In this document: positions 54,021 to 61,593 of the stretch, piece after piece
How the letters are laid out: the number at the start of each line of letters is the position of its first letter
Numbering within the stretch: the first letter of the stretch is position 1
Origin: a virus
IMG/VR virus record: IMGVR_UViG_3300047373_000743
Coordinates: 1-64,000 of that record
Direction: 5' to 3' (one strand)
DNA length: 64,000 bases
Program-made: the position numbers and the translations under genes
Notes under the pieces: generated by a model
Databases searched by the model: none
What the model saw: the letters and a program-made list of their open reading frames with translations, nothing else
What the model was told of the DNA's origin: nothing

Positions 54021-54629
54021 ATGAAGAAAACGCCGAATATACTCATAGCATTGGGATTACTATTTTTTACAGGAGGTTGTGCAACACAATCATTACTACC
54101 TACCCGTGGAGTATACACGGAGTCTTCGTTTGAAACTTATGTGCAGGTAGAAAGTGTGGTTGATAAAATCATAGTCGGAGAAACCAAGTACTCAGATTTG
54201 GTTAATATGGGTCTTGATTTGGAAAACATACCTAATGTTAAAAAACTTACATACCTTGATGTAATGAGTAAGTTTAAGTTGGATAGTCCGTCACGATTTA
54301 CTTTGTTTAATAAAATAGAGTTGCCAAGTGGTGTTCTCAAAACGTTGGCTGCAAGAGAGTCCGGCCTTGCATATGAAATAAATCTAGAAAGACTTAAAAA
54401 TAAACGTGAGGGAAGTGTATTTTTAGATATGCTTAATTTTAGAAAAACGGTTCATACAACAGGGTGGAATATAAGTGTGTTGATTTTGATTGTAGATGAC
54501 ACCGTTGAATATGTTTTGTATTCTGGTGAAAAAAATATTGATCGTTTGGAAAAGGAAAAAAATCCACTAGGACCATTTCAGGGGTTTGATGGTGGGGATA
54601 TCATTGGGGCTGCAAGTGATTTACAATAA
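54021..54629 (+). CDS. Lipoprotein of host-like family (moron gene)
   Basis: The 202-residue protein has a lipoprotein signal peptide: MKKTPN, a hydrophobic stretch and FTGGC with the lipidation Cys at residue 20. The mature part (ETKYSDLVNMGLDLENIPNV, LTYLDVMSKF, TTGWNISVLILIVDD, NPLGPFQGF) follows the pattern of uncharacterised proteobacterial lipoproteins (TTxxDLxxLGFDPxxxPNV ... LNFRR, HTTGW, NPLGPLQ). This is from memory of that family. It has its own GGAG Shine-Dalgarno sequence and sits between terminase and portal, where no structural role is expected. A cell-envelope function in the infected or lysogenised host, such as exclusion, is possible. Confidence 0.75.
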   Translation: MKKTPNILIALGLLFFTGGCATQSLLPTRGVYTESSFETYVQVESVVDKIIVGETKYSDLVNMGLDLENIPNVKKLTYLDVMSKFKLDSPSRFTLFNKIELPSGVLKTLAARESGLAYEINLERLKNKREGSVFLDMLNFRKTVHTTGWNISVLILIVDDTVEYVLYSGEKNIDRLEKEKNPLGPFQGFDGGDIIGAASDLQ

Positions 54630-54639
54630 TATATATTAG

Positions 54640-54668
54640 TTGACATATACATATATATTTCATACAAT
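54640..54668 (+). promoter_or_regulatory. Strong sigma70-like promoter before the portal gene
   Basis: TTGACA (54640-54645), a spacer of exactly 17 nt and TACAAT (54663-54668) make the best host-type promoter in the window. A transcript would start about 54675, giving a leader of about 16 nt before ATG 54691. It overlaps a late-type palindrome at 54677-54688. Confidence 0.5.
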
Positions 54669-54676
54669 CATACACT

Positions 54677-54688
54677 TATAAATTTATA
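54677..54688 (+). promoter_or_regulatory. TATAAATTTATA palindrome before the portal gene
   Basis: This perfect 12-nt palindrome is a variant of the recurrent motif (TAAATTTAT at 54679-54687) and ends 2 nt before the portal ATG. It could serve as a second, late promoter. Confidence 0.35.
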
Positions 54689-54690
54689 TT

Positions 54691-56550
54691 ATGGCAGATG
54701 ACCCAACACAACAAAACAAATTCTTCGGTGCATTAAAACGACTTTTCTCAAGTGGAGTAGTTGTTCGCAATGTAGGTGGTAAGAAACTGAAAGTAGCAGA
54801 TACTGATAATTTACAATATTCAAAACGAACCCGTGATAAGTATCAACGGATGCACACTATGTATAGTGATTATGCAAGTGGTTTCAACAATCTAGGGTTT
54901 CAGGCCGCACGACTTGAGTTGTTTAGTGATTATGAAGTAATGGATACTGATCCTATTATTTCAAGTGCATTAGACATTTATGCCGATGAATCTACTACAA
55001 AAAGTGAGTTTGGTGAAATTTTAAAAATTTCAAGTTCCGATTCAAATGTTAAAGGTATTCTTGAAAATTTATTTTATGATATATTGAATGTTGAATTTAA
55101 TTTATGGGGTTGGATTCGTAATATGTGTAAGTATGGAGATTTTTATCTGCATCTTGAGATTGAACCTGAGTATGGAGTATTGAATGTTAAACCAATTTCA
55201 ACCTACGAAATGACTCGTATAGAAGATATGGATCCTGATAACCCACAACTCGTAATGTTCAAACAGGAAGGTACGACTAAGGCACAATACGACAATTATG
55301 AAATAGCACACTTTCGGCTGCTAGGTGACACCAATTATCTTCCTTACGGAAAGAGTATGGTAGAAGCCGCACGAAGAGGTTGGAAGCAACTTCAACTTAT
55401 GGAAGATGCGATGCTCATTCATAGAATTATGAGAGCACCTGAGAAAAGAATGTTTTATATTGACATTGGTAATATTCCACCGAATGAAGTTGATAACTTT
55501 ATGCAGAAGGTTATCAATAAAATGAAAAAAGTTCCATTCGTTGATGAAAAAACAGGTGACTATAATCTTAAGTTTAATTTACAAAACATGACCGAAGATT
55601 TCTTTATGCCGGTTCGTGGTGGTGACAGTGGAACTCGGATTGAAAATTTGGGTGCTATGACTTATGATGGAACAGAAGACATTGAGTATGTCAAAAACAA
55701 AATGATGGCTGCACTTAAAGTTCCAAAAGCATTTTTAGGATACGATGAAAGTATAACAGGTAAAGCAACTTTAGCTGCAGAAGACATTCGTTTCGCACGA
55801 ACAATTGAAAGATTACAAAGAATCACGATCAGTGAGCTCACGAAGATTGCAATTGTTCATTTGTATTCACAGGGATATAAAGATGCAAAGTTAGTAGACT
55901 TTAGTTTAAAGTTGACTAATCCATCTACAATTTTTGAAGAAGAACGGGTTAGAATTTTGTCAGAAAAATTAAGCACCGCGCGTGATATGATAGACGCAAA
56001 AATGTTTTCAAAAGATTGGGTATATGATAAAATATTTGGTCTTGCTGACGATGAAGTCAATGAAATTAGAAGTAATTTTATTGATGATGCAAAAGAATAT
56101 TATAGATTAGAAAGCATTCAAAACGAAGGAAACGATCCTGCTGACCCAAATCAACCAGACGAAGAAGGAGATGATGACGGGTGGGGATTTGGTGAGTTTG
56201 ATAAAATGACAGACGAAGAAAAAGAAGCAGTTCATAAACGAAAAAAAGAAGAAAAGAAACGCAAAAACGCAGGAAACAAATATGATCATCCGGATGACAA
56301 ACCGTTTGGTCGTGATTCCATTGGGGCAGATGACCGAAGAAACAACGGCCGAGATTGGGGGGATAGTCCTTTAAAATTAGAAACAGACCTGTCAAAACTT
56401 GACAAATTTCTTACAAACAAGCAAAAAGTTTCACATAAAAAGCCTACCGAAATGACCAAATTAATCTGCGAAGAAGACCCAAATACAGAGACCCCCACGA
56501 CCAAAACTACACCAAGTTATTTAGACGATAAAAATATAATAGAAAAATAA
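54691..56550 (+). CDS. 20: Portal vertex protein, gp20-like
   Basis: The 619-residue protein matches gp20 portal proteins: an N-terminal basic region, NLGFQAARLELFSDYEVMD, DPIISSALDIYADEST, YGDFYLHLEIE, and a central part with APEKRMFYIDIGNIPP and YLPYGKSMVEAARRGWKQ. The C-terminal 120 residues are very acidic and basic by turns (EEGDDDGWGFGEFDKM, HKRKKEEKKRKNAG). T4 gp20 is 524 residues, so most extra length is in this C-terminal tail. Twelve portals form the DNA channel and the nucleus for prohead assembly. Confidence 0.95.
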   Translation: MADDPTQQNKFFGALKRLFSSGVVVRNVGGKKLKVADTDNLQYSKRTRDKYQRMHTMYSDYASGFNNLGFQAARLELFSDYEVMDTDPIISSALDIYADESTTKSEFGEILKISSSDSNVKGILENLFYDILNVEFNLWGWIRNMCKYGDFYLHLEIEPEYGVLNVKPISTYEMTRIEDMDPDNPQLVMFKQEGTTKAQYDNYEIAHFRLLGDTNYLPYGKSMVEAARRGWKQLQLMEDAMLIHRIMRAPEKRMFYIDIGNIPPNEVDNFMQKVINKMKKVPFVDEKTGDYNLKFNLQNMTEDFFMPVRGGDSGTRIENLGAMTYDGTEDIEYVKNKMMAALKVPKAFLGYDESITGKATLAAEDIRFARTIERLQRITISELTKIAIVHLYSQGYKDAKLVDFSLKLTNPSTIFEEERVRILSEKLSTARDMIDAKMFSKDWVYDKIFGLADDEVNEIRSNFIDDAKEYYRLESIQNEGNDPADPNQPDEEGDDDGWGFGEFDKMTDEEKEAVHKRKKEEKKRKNAGNKYDHPDDKPFGRDSIGADDRRNNGRDWGDSPLKLETDLSKLDKFLTNKQKVSHKKPTEMTKLICEEDPNTETPTTKTTPSYLDDKNIIEK

Positions 56551-56567
56551 TTAGTTAAAATCTATTT

Positions 56568-56582
56568 TATATTTATATTTAT
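56568..56582 (+). promoter_or_regulatory. Two overlapping TATATTTAT motifs
   Basis: Exact copies lie at 56568-56576 and 56574-56582, 30 nt upstream of the GTG start at 56613. They resemble the doubled motif at 19558-19572. Confidence 0.5.
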
Positions 56583-56612
56583 ACTCGTATATATACATAA
56601 GCAAGCATTAGT

Positions 56613-57482
56613 GTGAAAAAATTAAAACATAGTAAATACAAAAATACTGGTATATTATTTGAGTTGTTGGTACGGCAAATAACGGCCGACGTACTCGATG
56701 GCAATGATACGGCCGATGCGAATAAATTGTTAAAAAAACATTTTGCAGAAAATACAAGTTTAGGAAAAGAACAAAGATTATATCAGTTATTGGTTGAAGA
56801 AACTACATCTGATAAATCTCGTGCAGAGTCTTTGTTGGAAGCAGTTACTCGTAATTATAAAAAGTTATCAACAAAAGAACTTGCTTCTGCTAGATACGAG
56901 TTGGTAAAAGATATAAAAGAATCATATCCAATAAATGATTTATTTCGTGCCAAAATTAAAAACTACAAAACATATGCAAGTATTTTTAAATTGTTTGAAA
57001 GTTATAATCCAAATGTATATTGTGATCCCACGGAGATAATAGAGTCAACTGATACTATAATTGGAAACTTATGTACATCCCAATCAAACAAAAATGAAGT
57101 AGCTGATGTAAACGAGTACGAAAAGCAAAACGAAGATCTTAGGTTAATCACATATAAGTTGCTCGTAGATAATTTTAATAAAAAATATAGTGCATTGGAT
57201 GAATCTCAACAAACACTTCTTAAAAACTACATCAATAACATTTCAAATACAAACAGTTTACGAGAATATATAAACAGCCAAGTTCCGTTAATTAAAACAG
57301 AGATTGAAAAATATTCTAAATTTGTAGATGATGATGTTGTAAAAATTAAGTTAAATGAGGTAGTTTCTCAATTAGATAAAACAACCGAAGGTAAAGTTGT
57401 TAAAGATTCACAGGTATCCACGTTGTTAATGAGTTATGAGTTAGTCAAGGAACTTAAACGACATGCAGACATTGGAAAATAA
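56613..57482 (+). CDS. Conserved head-module protein, unknown
   Basis: The 289-residue protein starts at GTG (KKLKHSKYKNTGILFELLVRQITADVL), an opening conserved in marine T4-like phages next to the portal gene. The rest is helical with repeated charged segments (KEQRLYQLLVEETT, FRAKIKNYKTYASIFKLFESY). Its position suggests a head assembly or prohead core role, like that of T4 gp67/gp68, but no sequence similarity to them is evident. The next gene starts within its last 20 bases. Confidence 0.7.
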   Translation: MKKLKHSKYKNTGILFELLVRQITADVLDGNDTADANKLLKKHFAENTSLGKEQRLYQLLVEETTSDKSRAESLLEAVTRNYKKLSTKELASARYELVKDIKESYPINDLFRAKIKNYKTYASIFKLFESYNPNVYCDPTEIIESTDTIIGNLCTSQSNKNEVADVNEYEKQNEDLRLITYKLLVDNFNKKYSALDESQQTLLKNYINNISNTNSLREYINSQVPLIKTEIEKYSKFVDDDVVKIKLNEVVSQLDKTTEGKVVKDSQVSTLLMSYELVKELKRHADIGK

Positions 57483-57954
57483 ACTTAGGTCTGTAATTAG
57501 AGATATTCTCCGAGAAATTATAGAAGAATACTCAGATATCACTGAAATAAACACAACTGCCAATATAGACGGATATCAAACTCCATATGCGTTTAGTGGT
57601 GATGATGATGACGAAGAATCTCACACAAAAAAAATAAAATCAAGAGCAGAGGTATTTGATTTTAAATCTATTAAAAATAAAAAAGAAAATACGGTAAGTA
57701 TTTCGGAAGGTAAAAGTTTATTTCATCTGTATCGTGATTCAAGTGATTATACATCCGAGCAAAAACTTGGCATCACTGTACGTGAAATAAATAAACTTTT
57801 GAGTGAGATAGATAAACTAGCTACCATTTCATCAAGATTCAAGATAGAAAAAAACATAAATAATGAAAAAATGTGGAAAACAACAAACCGATATTTAATG
57901 AAACTTGATGAAAAAATAAAAAGAATTTCAACAAAAATAAAAGAATTAAGGTAA
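57463..57954 (+). CDS. Head-module protein with LRxxIR helix, unknown
   Basis: The 163-residue protein begins MQTLENKLRSVIRDILREIIEEY. This amphipathic helix has the same LRxxIRxxL pattern as other proteins in this block and resembles the capsid-targeting peptides of T4 internal proteins. Later segments include an acidic stretch (SGDDDDEES), ISEGKSLFHLY (with an IxE-G pattern) and a C-terminal coiled coil. A packaged or core protein is likely from context. Confidence 0.62.
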   Translation: MQTLENKLRSVIRDILREIIEEYSDITEINTTANIDGYQTPYAFSGDDDDEESHTKKIKSRAEVFDFKSIKNKKENTVSISEGKSLFHLYRDSSDYTSEQKLGITVREINKLLSEIDKLATISSRFKIEKNINNEKMWKTTNRYLMKLDEKIKRISTKIKELR

Positions 57955-57959
57955 CCGTT

Positions 57960-58394
57960 ATGAAAAATTGTACACGACTAGATGTAGTAACTGCTAATAT
58001 TAGAGAAGCTGATGATATAAAACCAAAACCATCTCCACAAAAAAACTCAGATCATATCTGGAATCTTAGAAAAAACTCCATGCCAAGTGAAGAATGGTAT
58101 GTCTCAGACCAATCTTTGAAAATATCAGAAAGTATAGGAGGTGGTGAGTCAAACTTAGACGTCAGTATAGTTTATGAAAAAAAATTACAAAAATTCATAA
58201 ATAAAATAGAATTTAATTTAAATCAAACCGGAGAAAAGCAACCAAGCAAACTCTCTGATAAAATAATACGTGAGTTAAATAATCTATCGTCAGCAGCCAG
58301 CGAACTTGCTCAGAGGTTATCTAAGTCCGATACACCAACTGATCTAGTAGAAGATGTTCAAGCAGAACTACCCTCTGAAATTTCTGATGAGTGA
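57960..58394 (+). CDS. Head-module small protein, unknown
   Basis: The 144-residue protein contains NSDHIWNLRKNSMPSEEWYV near the N-terminus and a helical C-terminal part (KLQKFINKIEFNLNQ, IIRELNNLSSAASELAQRL). It starts 5 nt after the previous stop and overlaps the next ATG near its end (ATGAGTGA). No family is recognised; it is probably a minor head component. Confidence 0.6.
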   Translation: MKNCTRLDVVTANIREADDIKPKPSPQKNSDHIWNLRKNSMPSEEWYVSDQSLKISESIGGGESNLDVSIVYEKKLQKFINKIEFNLNQTGEKQPSKLSDKIIRELNNLSSAASELAQRLSKSDTPTDLVEDVQAELPSEISDE

Positions 58395-59001
58395 TCCGAG
58401 TATAGAAAAATATAAGTCTGCACTTACAAACCTTGGTGTAGCAGTTAAGTCTGCACACAAAACGAAAGAAGGAAAGCAATTATCTTCTGATTACTGGGTA
58501 GATGTCATTAAGATGTTAAAAAAAGCAAAACTTGGAATATCGATGATGGAACTTGGAATTGATGATGAATCAGAAATATCAACTACACATGATACGTCAC
58601 CTGATTCCGAGTCTAACGCAGATGATTCAAATACACCTCCAAAATCTCCACCTGATGCTACTGGTGATCCCGATAAGGACACCGATTCAAAGTTGGCTGC
58701 AATTGGTTTAAAGAAAGAATCGTATAAAAACAAACAATTTTACGACACAATGAACCACCTTGGTATATTATTATCAGAGCAGTTTGGTAAAATCAAAAAA
58801 GACGGTGCCGAGTATAGTGTGGATATTGATAGTCGTAAGTTTACAATAAAGTTTGACGATAAGTTTTTTATGGTCACCGAAGACTATAATTTTGAATTAG
58901 GTGGTACGGAAGATATTCAGAAGGTGGTTGATACATTCACTAAATTATCGTTAGTATCACATGAAGAACTCGTAAGTGAATACAACAAAGACTTGGTTTA
59001 A
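58387..59001 (+). CDS. Head-module protein with acidic linker, unknown
   Basis: I take the start at ATG 58387, which overlaps the preceding stop; an in-frame ATG at 58354 would add 11 residues and deepen the overlap. The 204-residue protein has an N-terminal helical domain (YKSALTNLGVAVKSAHK), an Asp/Ser/Pro-rich linker (about residues 60-105) and a C-terminal domain (FYDTMNHLGILLSEQFGKIKK, YSVDIDSRKFTIKFDDKFFMV). It is unassigned but belongs to the cluster between portal and protease. Confidence 0.62.
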   Translation: MSDPSIEKYKSALTNLGVAVKSAHKTKEGKQLSSDYWVDVIKMLKKAKLGISMMELGIDDESEISTTHDTSPDSESNADDSNTPPKSPPDATGDPDKDTDSKLAAIGLKKESYKNKQFYDTMNHLGILLSEQFGKIKKDGAEYSVDIDSRKFTIKFDDKFFMVTEDYNFELGGTEDIQKVVDTFTKLSLVSHEELVSEYNKDLV

Positions 59002-59041
59002 TGGTTATTTCATTAAAAAAATAAATAAATCAGGATACATA

Positions 59042-59050
59042 TATACTTAT
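59042..59050 (+). promoter_or_regulatory. Late-type motif variant TATACTTAT
   Basis: This copy has one mismatch to the recurrent TATATTTAT, 10 nt before the ATG of the protease gene at 59061. Further AT-rich sequence (TTATATTAAC) fills the gap. Confidence 0.3.
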
Positions 59051-59060
59051 TTATATTAAC

Positions 59061-59690
59061 ATGGCAAAAAAAGTAATAGTATCCACCCTGCCCTTCGAAT
59101 TTAGTCCTGAGCAGATAAATGAAAGTATAGAAAAGAATTCTGGAAAACTGGTTGTCAGAGGAATTCTTCAAAAAGCAGCTGAGCAAAACCAAAACGGGAG
59201 AGTTTACACACGGTCTTTATTAGAACGAGAAGCAGGTAAATATCAAGAACTGATTGATGATCGTAGAGCTCTAGGAGAACTTGACCATCCAGAGAGTAGT
59301 GTTGTTAACTTGCAAAATGTAAGTCACAATGTTACTAAAATGTGGTGGGATGGTGATAATCTAATTGGAAATGTAGAAGTATTAGGAACTCCATCTGGTA
59401 ATATTTTAAAAGAATTATTTAAGTCTGGTATCACACTTGGTATAAGTTCACGTGGAATGGGAACAACCCGTGAGAGTGAAGGAAAAACACTCGTAAACGA
59501 TGATTTTGAATTGGTGGCATTTGATTTTGTTAGCAATCCATCGACACGGGGTGCATTTCTTGAACCAGTTAATTTAAATGAATCAGTTTCATACGACAAA
59601 AAAATTGTAACATCTGGTCGTGTTTGTACACAATATTGTAAAGTAGAAGGACTTGTTCACGAAATATTAGGTGAAATCGGAGAAATGTAA
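59061..59690 (+). CDS. 21: Prohead core protease, gp21-like
   Basis: The 209-residue protein matches T4 gp21 (212 residues). It has NGRVYTRSLLEREAGKY, the catalytic-type His in GELDHPESS (H76), and the Ser region LGISSRGMGT (S129/S130). In T4 this serine protease cleaves scaffold, capsid and internal proteins, after sites of the form L/I-x-E, once the prohead is complete. Several proteins in this window carry LxE-G type sites (see the findings). The start of the following gene overlaps its stop (TAATG). Confidence 0.94.
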   Translation: MAKKVIVSTLPFEFSPEQINESIEKNSGKLVVRGILQKAAEQNQNGRVYTRSLLEREAGKYQELIDDRRALGELDHPESSVVNLQNVSHNVTKMWWDGDNLIGNVEVLGTPSGNILKELFKSGITLGISSRGMGTTRESEGKTLVNDDFELVAFDFVSNPSTRGAFLEPVNLNESVSYDKKIVTSGRVCTQYCKVEGLVHEILGEIGEM

Positions 59691-60151
59691 TGGGCAAAGA
59701 TATTTCCAAGTTAATAAAATCAACCATTTTAGAAGTTCTAAAAGAAGAGAAACAAAAGCAACTTAATGAATTCAATCCATCAACGGGTAGGTTTGAGGAT
59801 GAAGGTCTGTCATCTGAGCAAAAAAAGTTAACATCTGAAAAAATTTCTAAATTTGGTAATTATCAATCATACATCACCCATGAAGCAAAAGATACGGACA
59901 TAGCAGAGGATATATGTAATATCGTTGAAAATGCGTCTAAGTATATTCTCAATGAAACAGATGATTGGTTTGATGCAATGAGTGTAAAACGTAATCTAAA
60001 AGAAATCAAAACTCTTGCTAAAGAATTTTACAAAACTGCAAACGAAAGACAAGTATACACACAACGTATGCAAAGTTTGTATGAAGATATGGGCAACATC
60101 CTAAACAGATATTTTGAAATAAACGGAGAAATTACCGATGAACAGAAGTGA
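59690..60151 (+). CDS. Head-module protein with N-terminal targeting-like helix, unknown
   Basis: The 153-residue protein begins MGKDISKLIKSTILEVLKEEK, an amphipathic helix like those of other proteins in this block. A helical domain follows, with KNIVEN-type segments (DICNIVENASKYILNETDDWFD) and a C-terminal coiled coil. The overlap with the protease stop suggests coupled translation. A prohead core or internal head protein is the most likely role. Confidence 0.62.
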   Translation: MGKDISKLIKSTILEVLKEEKQKQLNEFNPSTGRFEDEGLSSEQKKLTSEKISKFGNYQSYITHEAKDTDIAEDICNIVENASKYILNETDDWFDAMSVKRNLKEIKTLAKEFYKTANERQVYTQRMQSLYEDMGNILNRYFEINGEITDEQK

Positions 60152-60869
60152 ACTTAAAAAATATGTAACAAAGATTCTGCTTGAAAAGCTCAACCAGACA
60201 CCAAGTGTACACGGTAAGCTTGTTAAAAAAACACTTAGCTATCGTGGTGTGGTGAGGGAGTGTGTTGTAAGTGGAACAATTGAGGATGCAAACTCATATG
60301 CAAATGAACACAATTTATCATTTAATATTTCCGAAGATTCTCATTTTGGAGGTCATTATGTAGATGAAATGACTTCATATGAATTTCAACCAAATCCTGA
60401 ATTTTATGGAGAAATGATGGAGACATCTATGTCAGCACGAGAACAACTTGCAAGAATTTGTGGAACAAACGACCAAGTACTTACAGAAGTTGATGTACAA
60501 AATACAGAAAAGTTAGTTGAATTCATTTATACAAATGAATCTTTTTATAAAGAACGAACAAATTTGGTATTTGAGTTGATTGAAACCAAAGTTGAAAATA
60601 GACTGCACGACAGAACTCAATTTAAAAAGTTATTTGAGTATTTGGTAAAACAATCATGTTTATTGTATACAGATGATAACATTGAATTATCTGAATCAGA
60701 ACTTGAATATGCCACTAATCTAATATCTAAACGATTTTTTGACAATTATGCATCGGGTAAAGAGACCGAGGTTGAAGAAAACACTATATGTGGAAAAAAA
60801 ACATTTAAAACAGGAAGTGCATTTGAGAATATGCAAAGAATAGTATCAGGACACAATATGTTCCTATAA
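60138..60869 (+). CDS. Head-module protein, unknown
   Basis: The 243-residue protein starts inside the previous gene (14-bp overlap) and begins MNRSELKKYVTKILLEKL, again a charged amphipathic helix. The central part includes FGGHYVDEMTSYEFQPNPEF and a helix-rich C-terminal half (LVFELIETKVENRLHDRTQ, LFEYLVKQS). No family is recognised. Position between protease and scaffold suggests a core or vertex protein. Confidence 0.62.
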   Translation: MNRSELKKYVTKILLEKLNQTPSVHGKLVKKTLSYRGVVRECVVSGTIEDANSYANEHNLSFNISEDSHFGGHYVDEMTSYEFQPNPEFYGEMMETSMSAREQLARICGTNDQVLTEVDVQNTEKLVEFIYTNESFYKERTNLVFELIETKVENRLHDRTQFKKLFEYLVKQSCLLYTDDNIELSESELEYATNLISKRFFDNYASGKETEVEENTICGKKTFKTGSAFENMQRIVSGHNMFL

Positions 60870-60881
60870 GGAAATCTAAAT

Positions 60882-61388
60882 ATGAAAATTACAAAAAAAG
60901 AACTAAGAGAAGTTATTCAAGAAGTCGCAGACGAACTTGGATTATTTGAAGGTTTAACTAAAGCACAAGAAAAACTACCAGAACCACTTAAAAAAGCAAT
61001 TCTTAAAAAGCAAGAGCAAGACGGAGTTTCTGATGATTCAGATGACGAAAATATCACCGAGGGAAATGCGTGGGGTCTTGCAATTAAAAAAGCAAGAGAA
61101 GAAAATCTCAAGGAATTTGAATTCAACGGAAAGAAATACAAATTAACTGAAAAGAAAAAGAAAGTTAACGAAGAAACTGAATCCGAAGATACTGATGAGT
61201 TTGTGGGTGATGCAGAAGACGAAGTAGAAGAAGGAAACGCATTCGGTGCAGCTGTCACAAAAGCAAAAGAAGACGGAGAAAAAGAATTCGAAGTTGATGG
61301 AAAAACTTACAAGGTGACCGAAGATTGGTCGAAGATAACATTAGCAGAGAAACTTGATAGAATTCTTGGAAATAAACGAGTTTTGTAA
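60882..61388 (+). CDS. Internal-duplication protein with EGNAxG repeats, head module
   Basis: The 168-residue protein begins with the targeting-like helix MKITKKELREVIQEVADELG, directly followed by LFEG (residues 21-24), a typical gp21-type site. It then has two copies of one unit: EGNAWGLAIKKAREENLKEF with FNGKKYKLTE, and EGNAFGAAVTKAKEDGEKEF with VDGKTYKVTE. Acidic linkers separate them. EGNAFG-type units occur in other phage and bacterial proteins. Processing at LFE|G, ITE|G and VEE|G would release separate units, so an internal head protein is a reasonable inference. SD AAGGAA lies 8 nt upstream of the start. A terminator follows the gene. Confidence 0.7.
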   Translation: MKITKKELREVIQEVADELGLFEGLTKAQEKLPEPLKKAILKKQEQDGVSDDSDDENITEGNAWGLAIKKAREENLKEFEFNGKKYKLTEKKKKVNEETESEDTDEFVGDAEDEVEEGNAFGAAVTKAKEDGEKEFEVDGKTYKVTEDWSKITLAEKLDRILGNKRVL

Positions 61389-61420
61389 AAAAATAAACTT
61401 AAAAACAACTTAAAATACAA

Positions 61421-61448
61421 AAAAAGGAAGATTTCTTCCTTTTTTTTA
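61421..61448 (+). terminator. Rho-independent terminator before the scaffold gene
   Basis: AAAAAGGAAG (61421-61430) pairs with CTTCCTTTTT (61435-61444) around a 4-nt loop, followed by more T residues. It separates the portal-protease block from scaffold and capsid. Confidence 0.85.
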
Positions 61449-61478
61449 TAAATTTTTATATATTTTAGGATATAAGTA

Positions 61479-61487
61479 TATATTTAT
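61479..61487 (+). promoter_or_regulatory. Late-promoter-like motif TATATTTAT for scaffold and capsid
   Basis: This exact motif lies in the 205-nt gap after the terminator. It gives a leader of about 100 nt before ATG 61594, with Shine-Dalgarno AAGAAGGA just upstream. This is the longest leader in the window, and I see no clear stable hairpin in it. Confidence 0.55.
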
Positions 61488-61593
61488 TATTCAAAATGTT
61501 TTCACTTTATTGAAAACCATATTAAAGGTTTTAATTATTTGAAGTCCCACTAAAATGACTTTACCAAACTAAACATAAGAAGGATAATTAACC

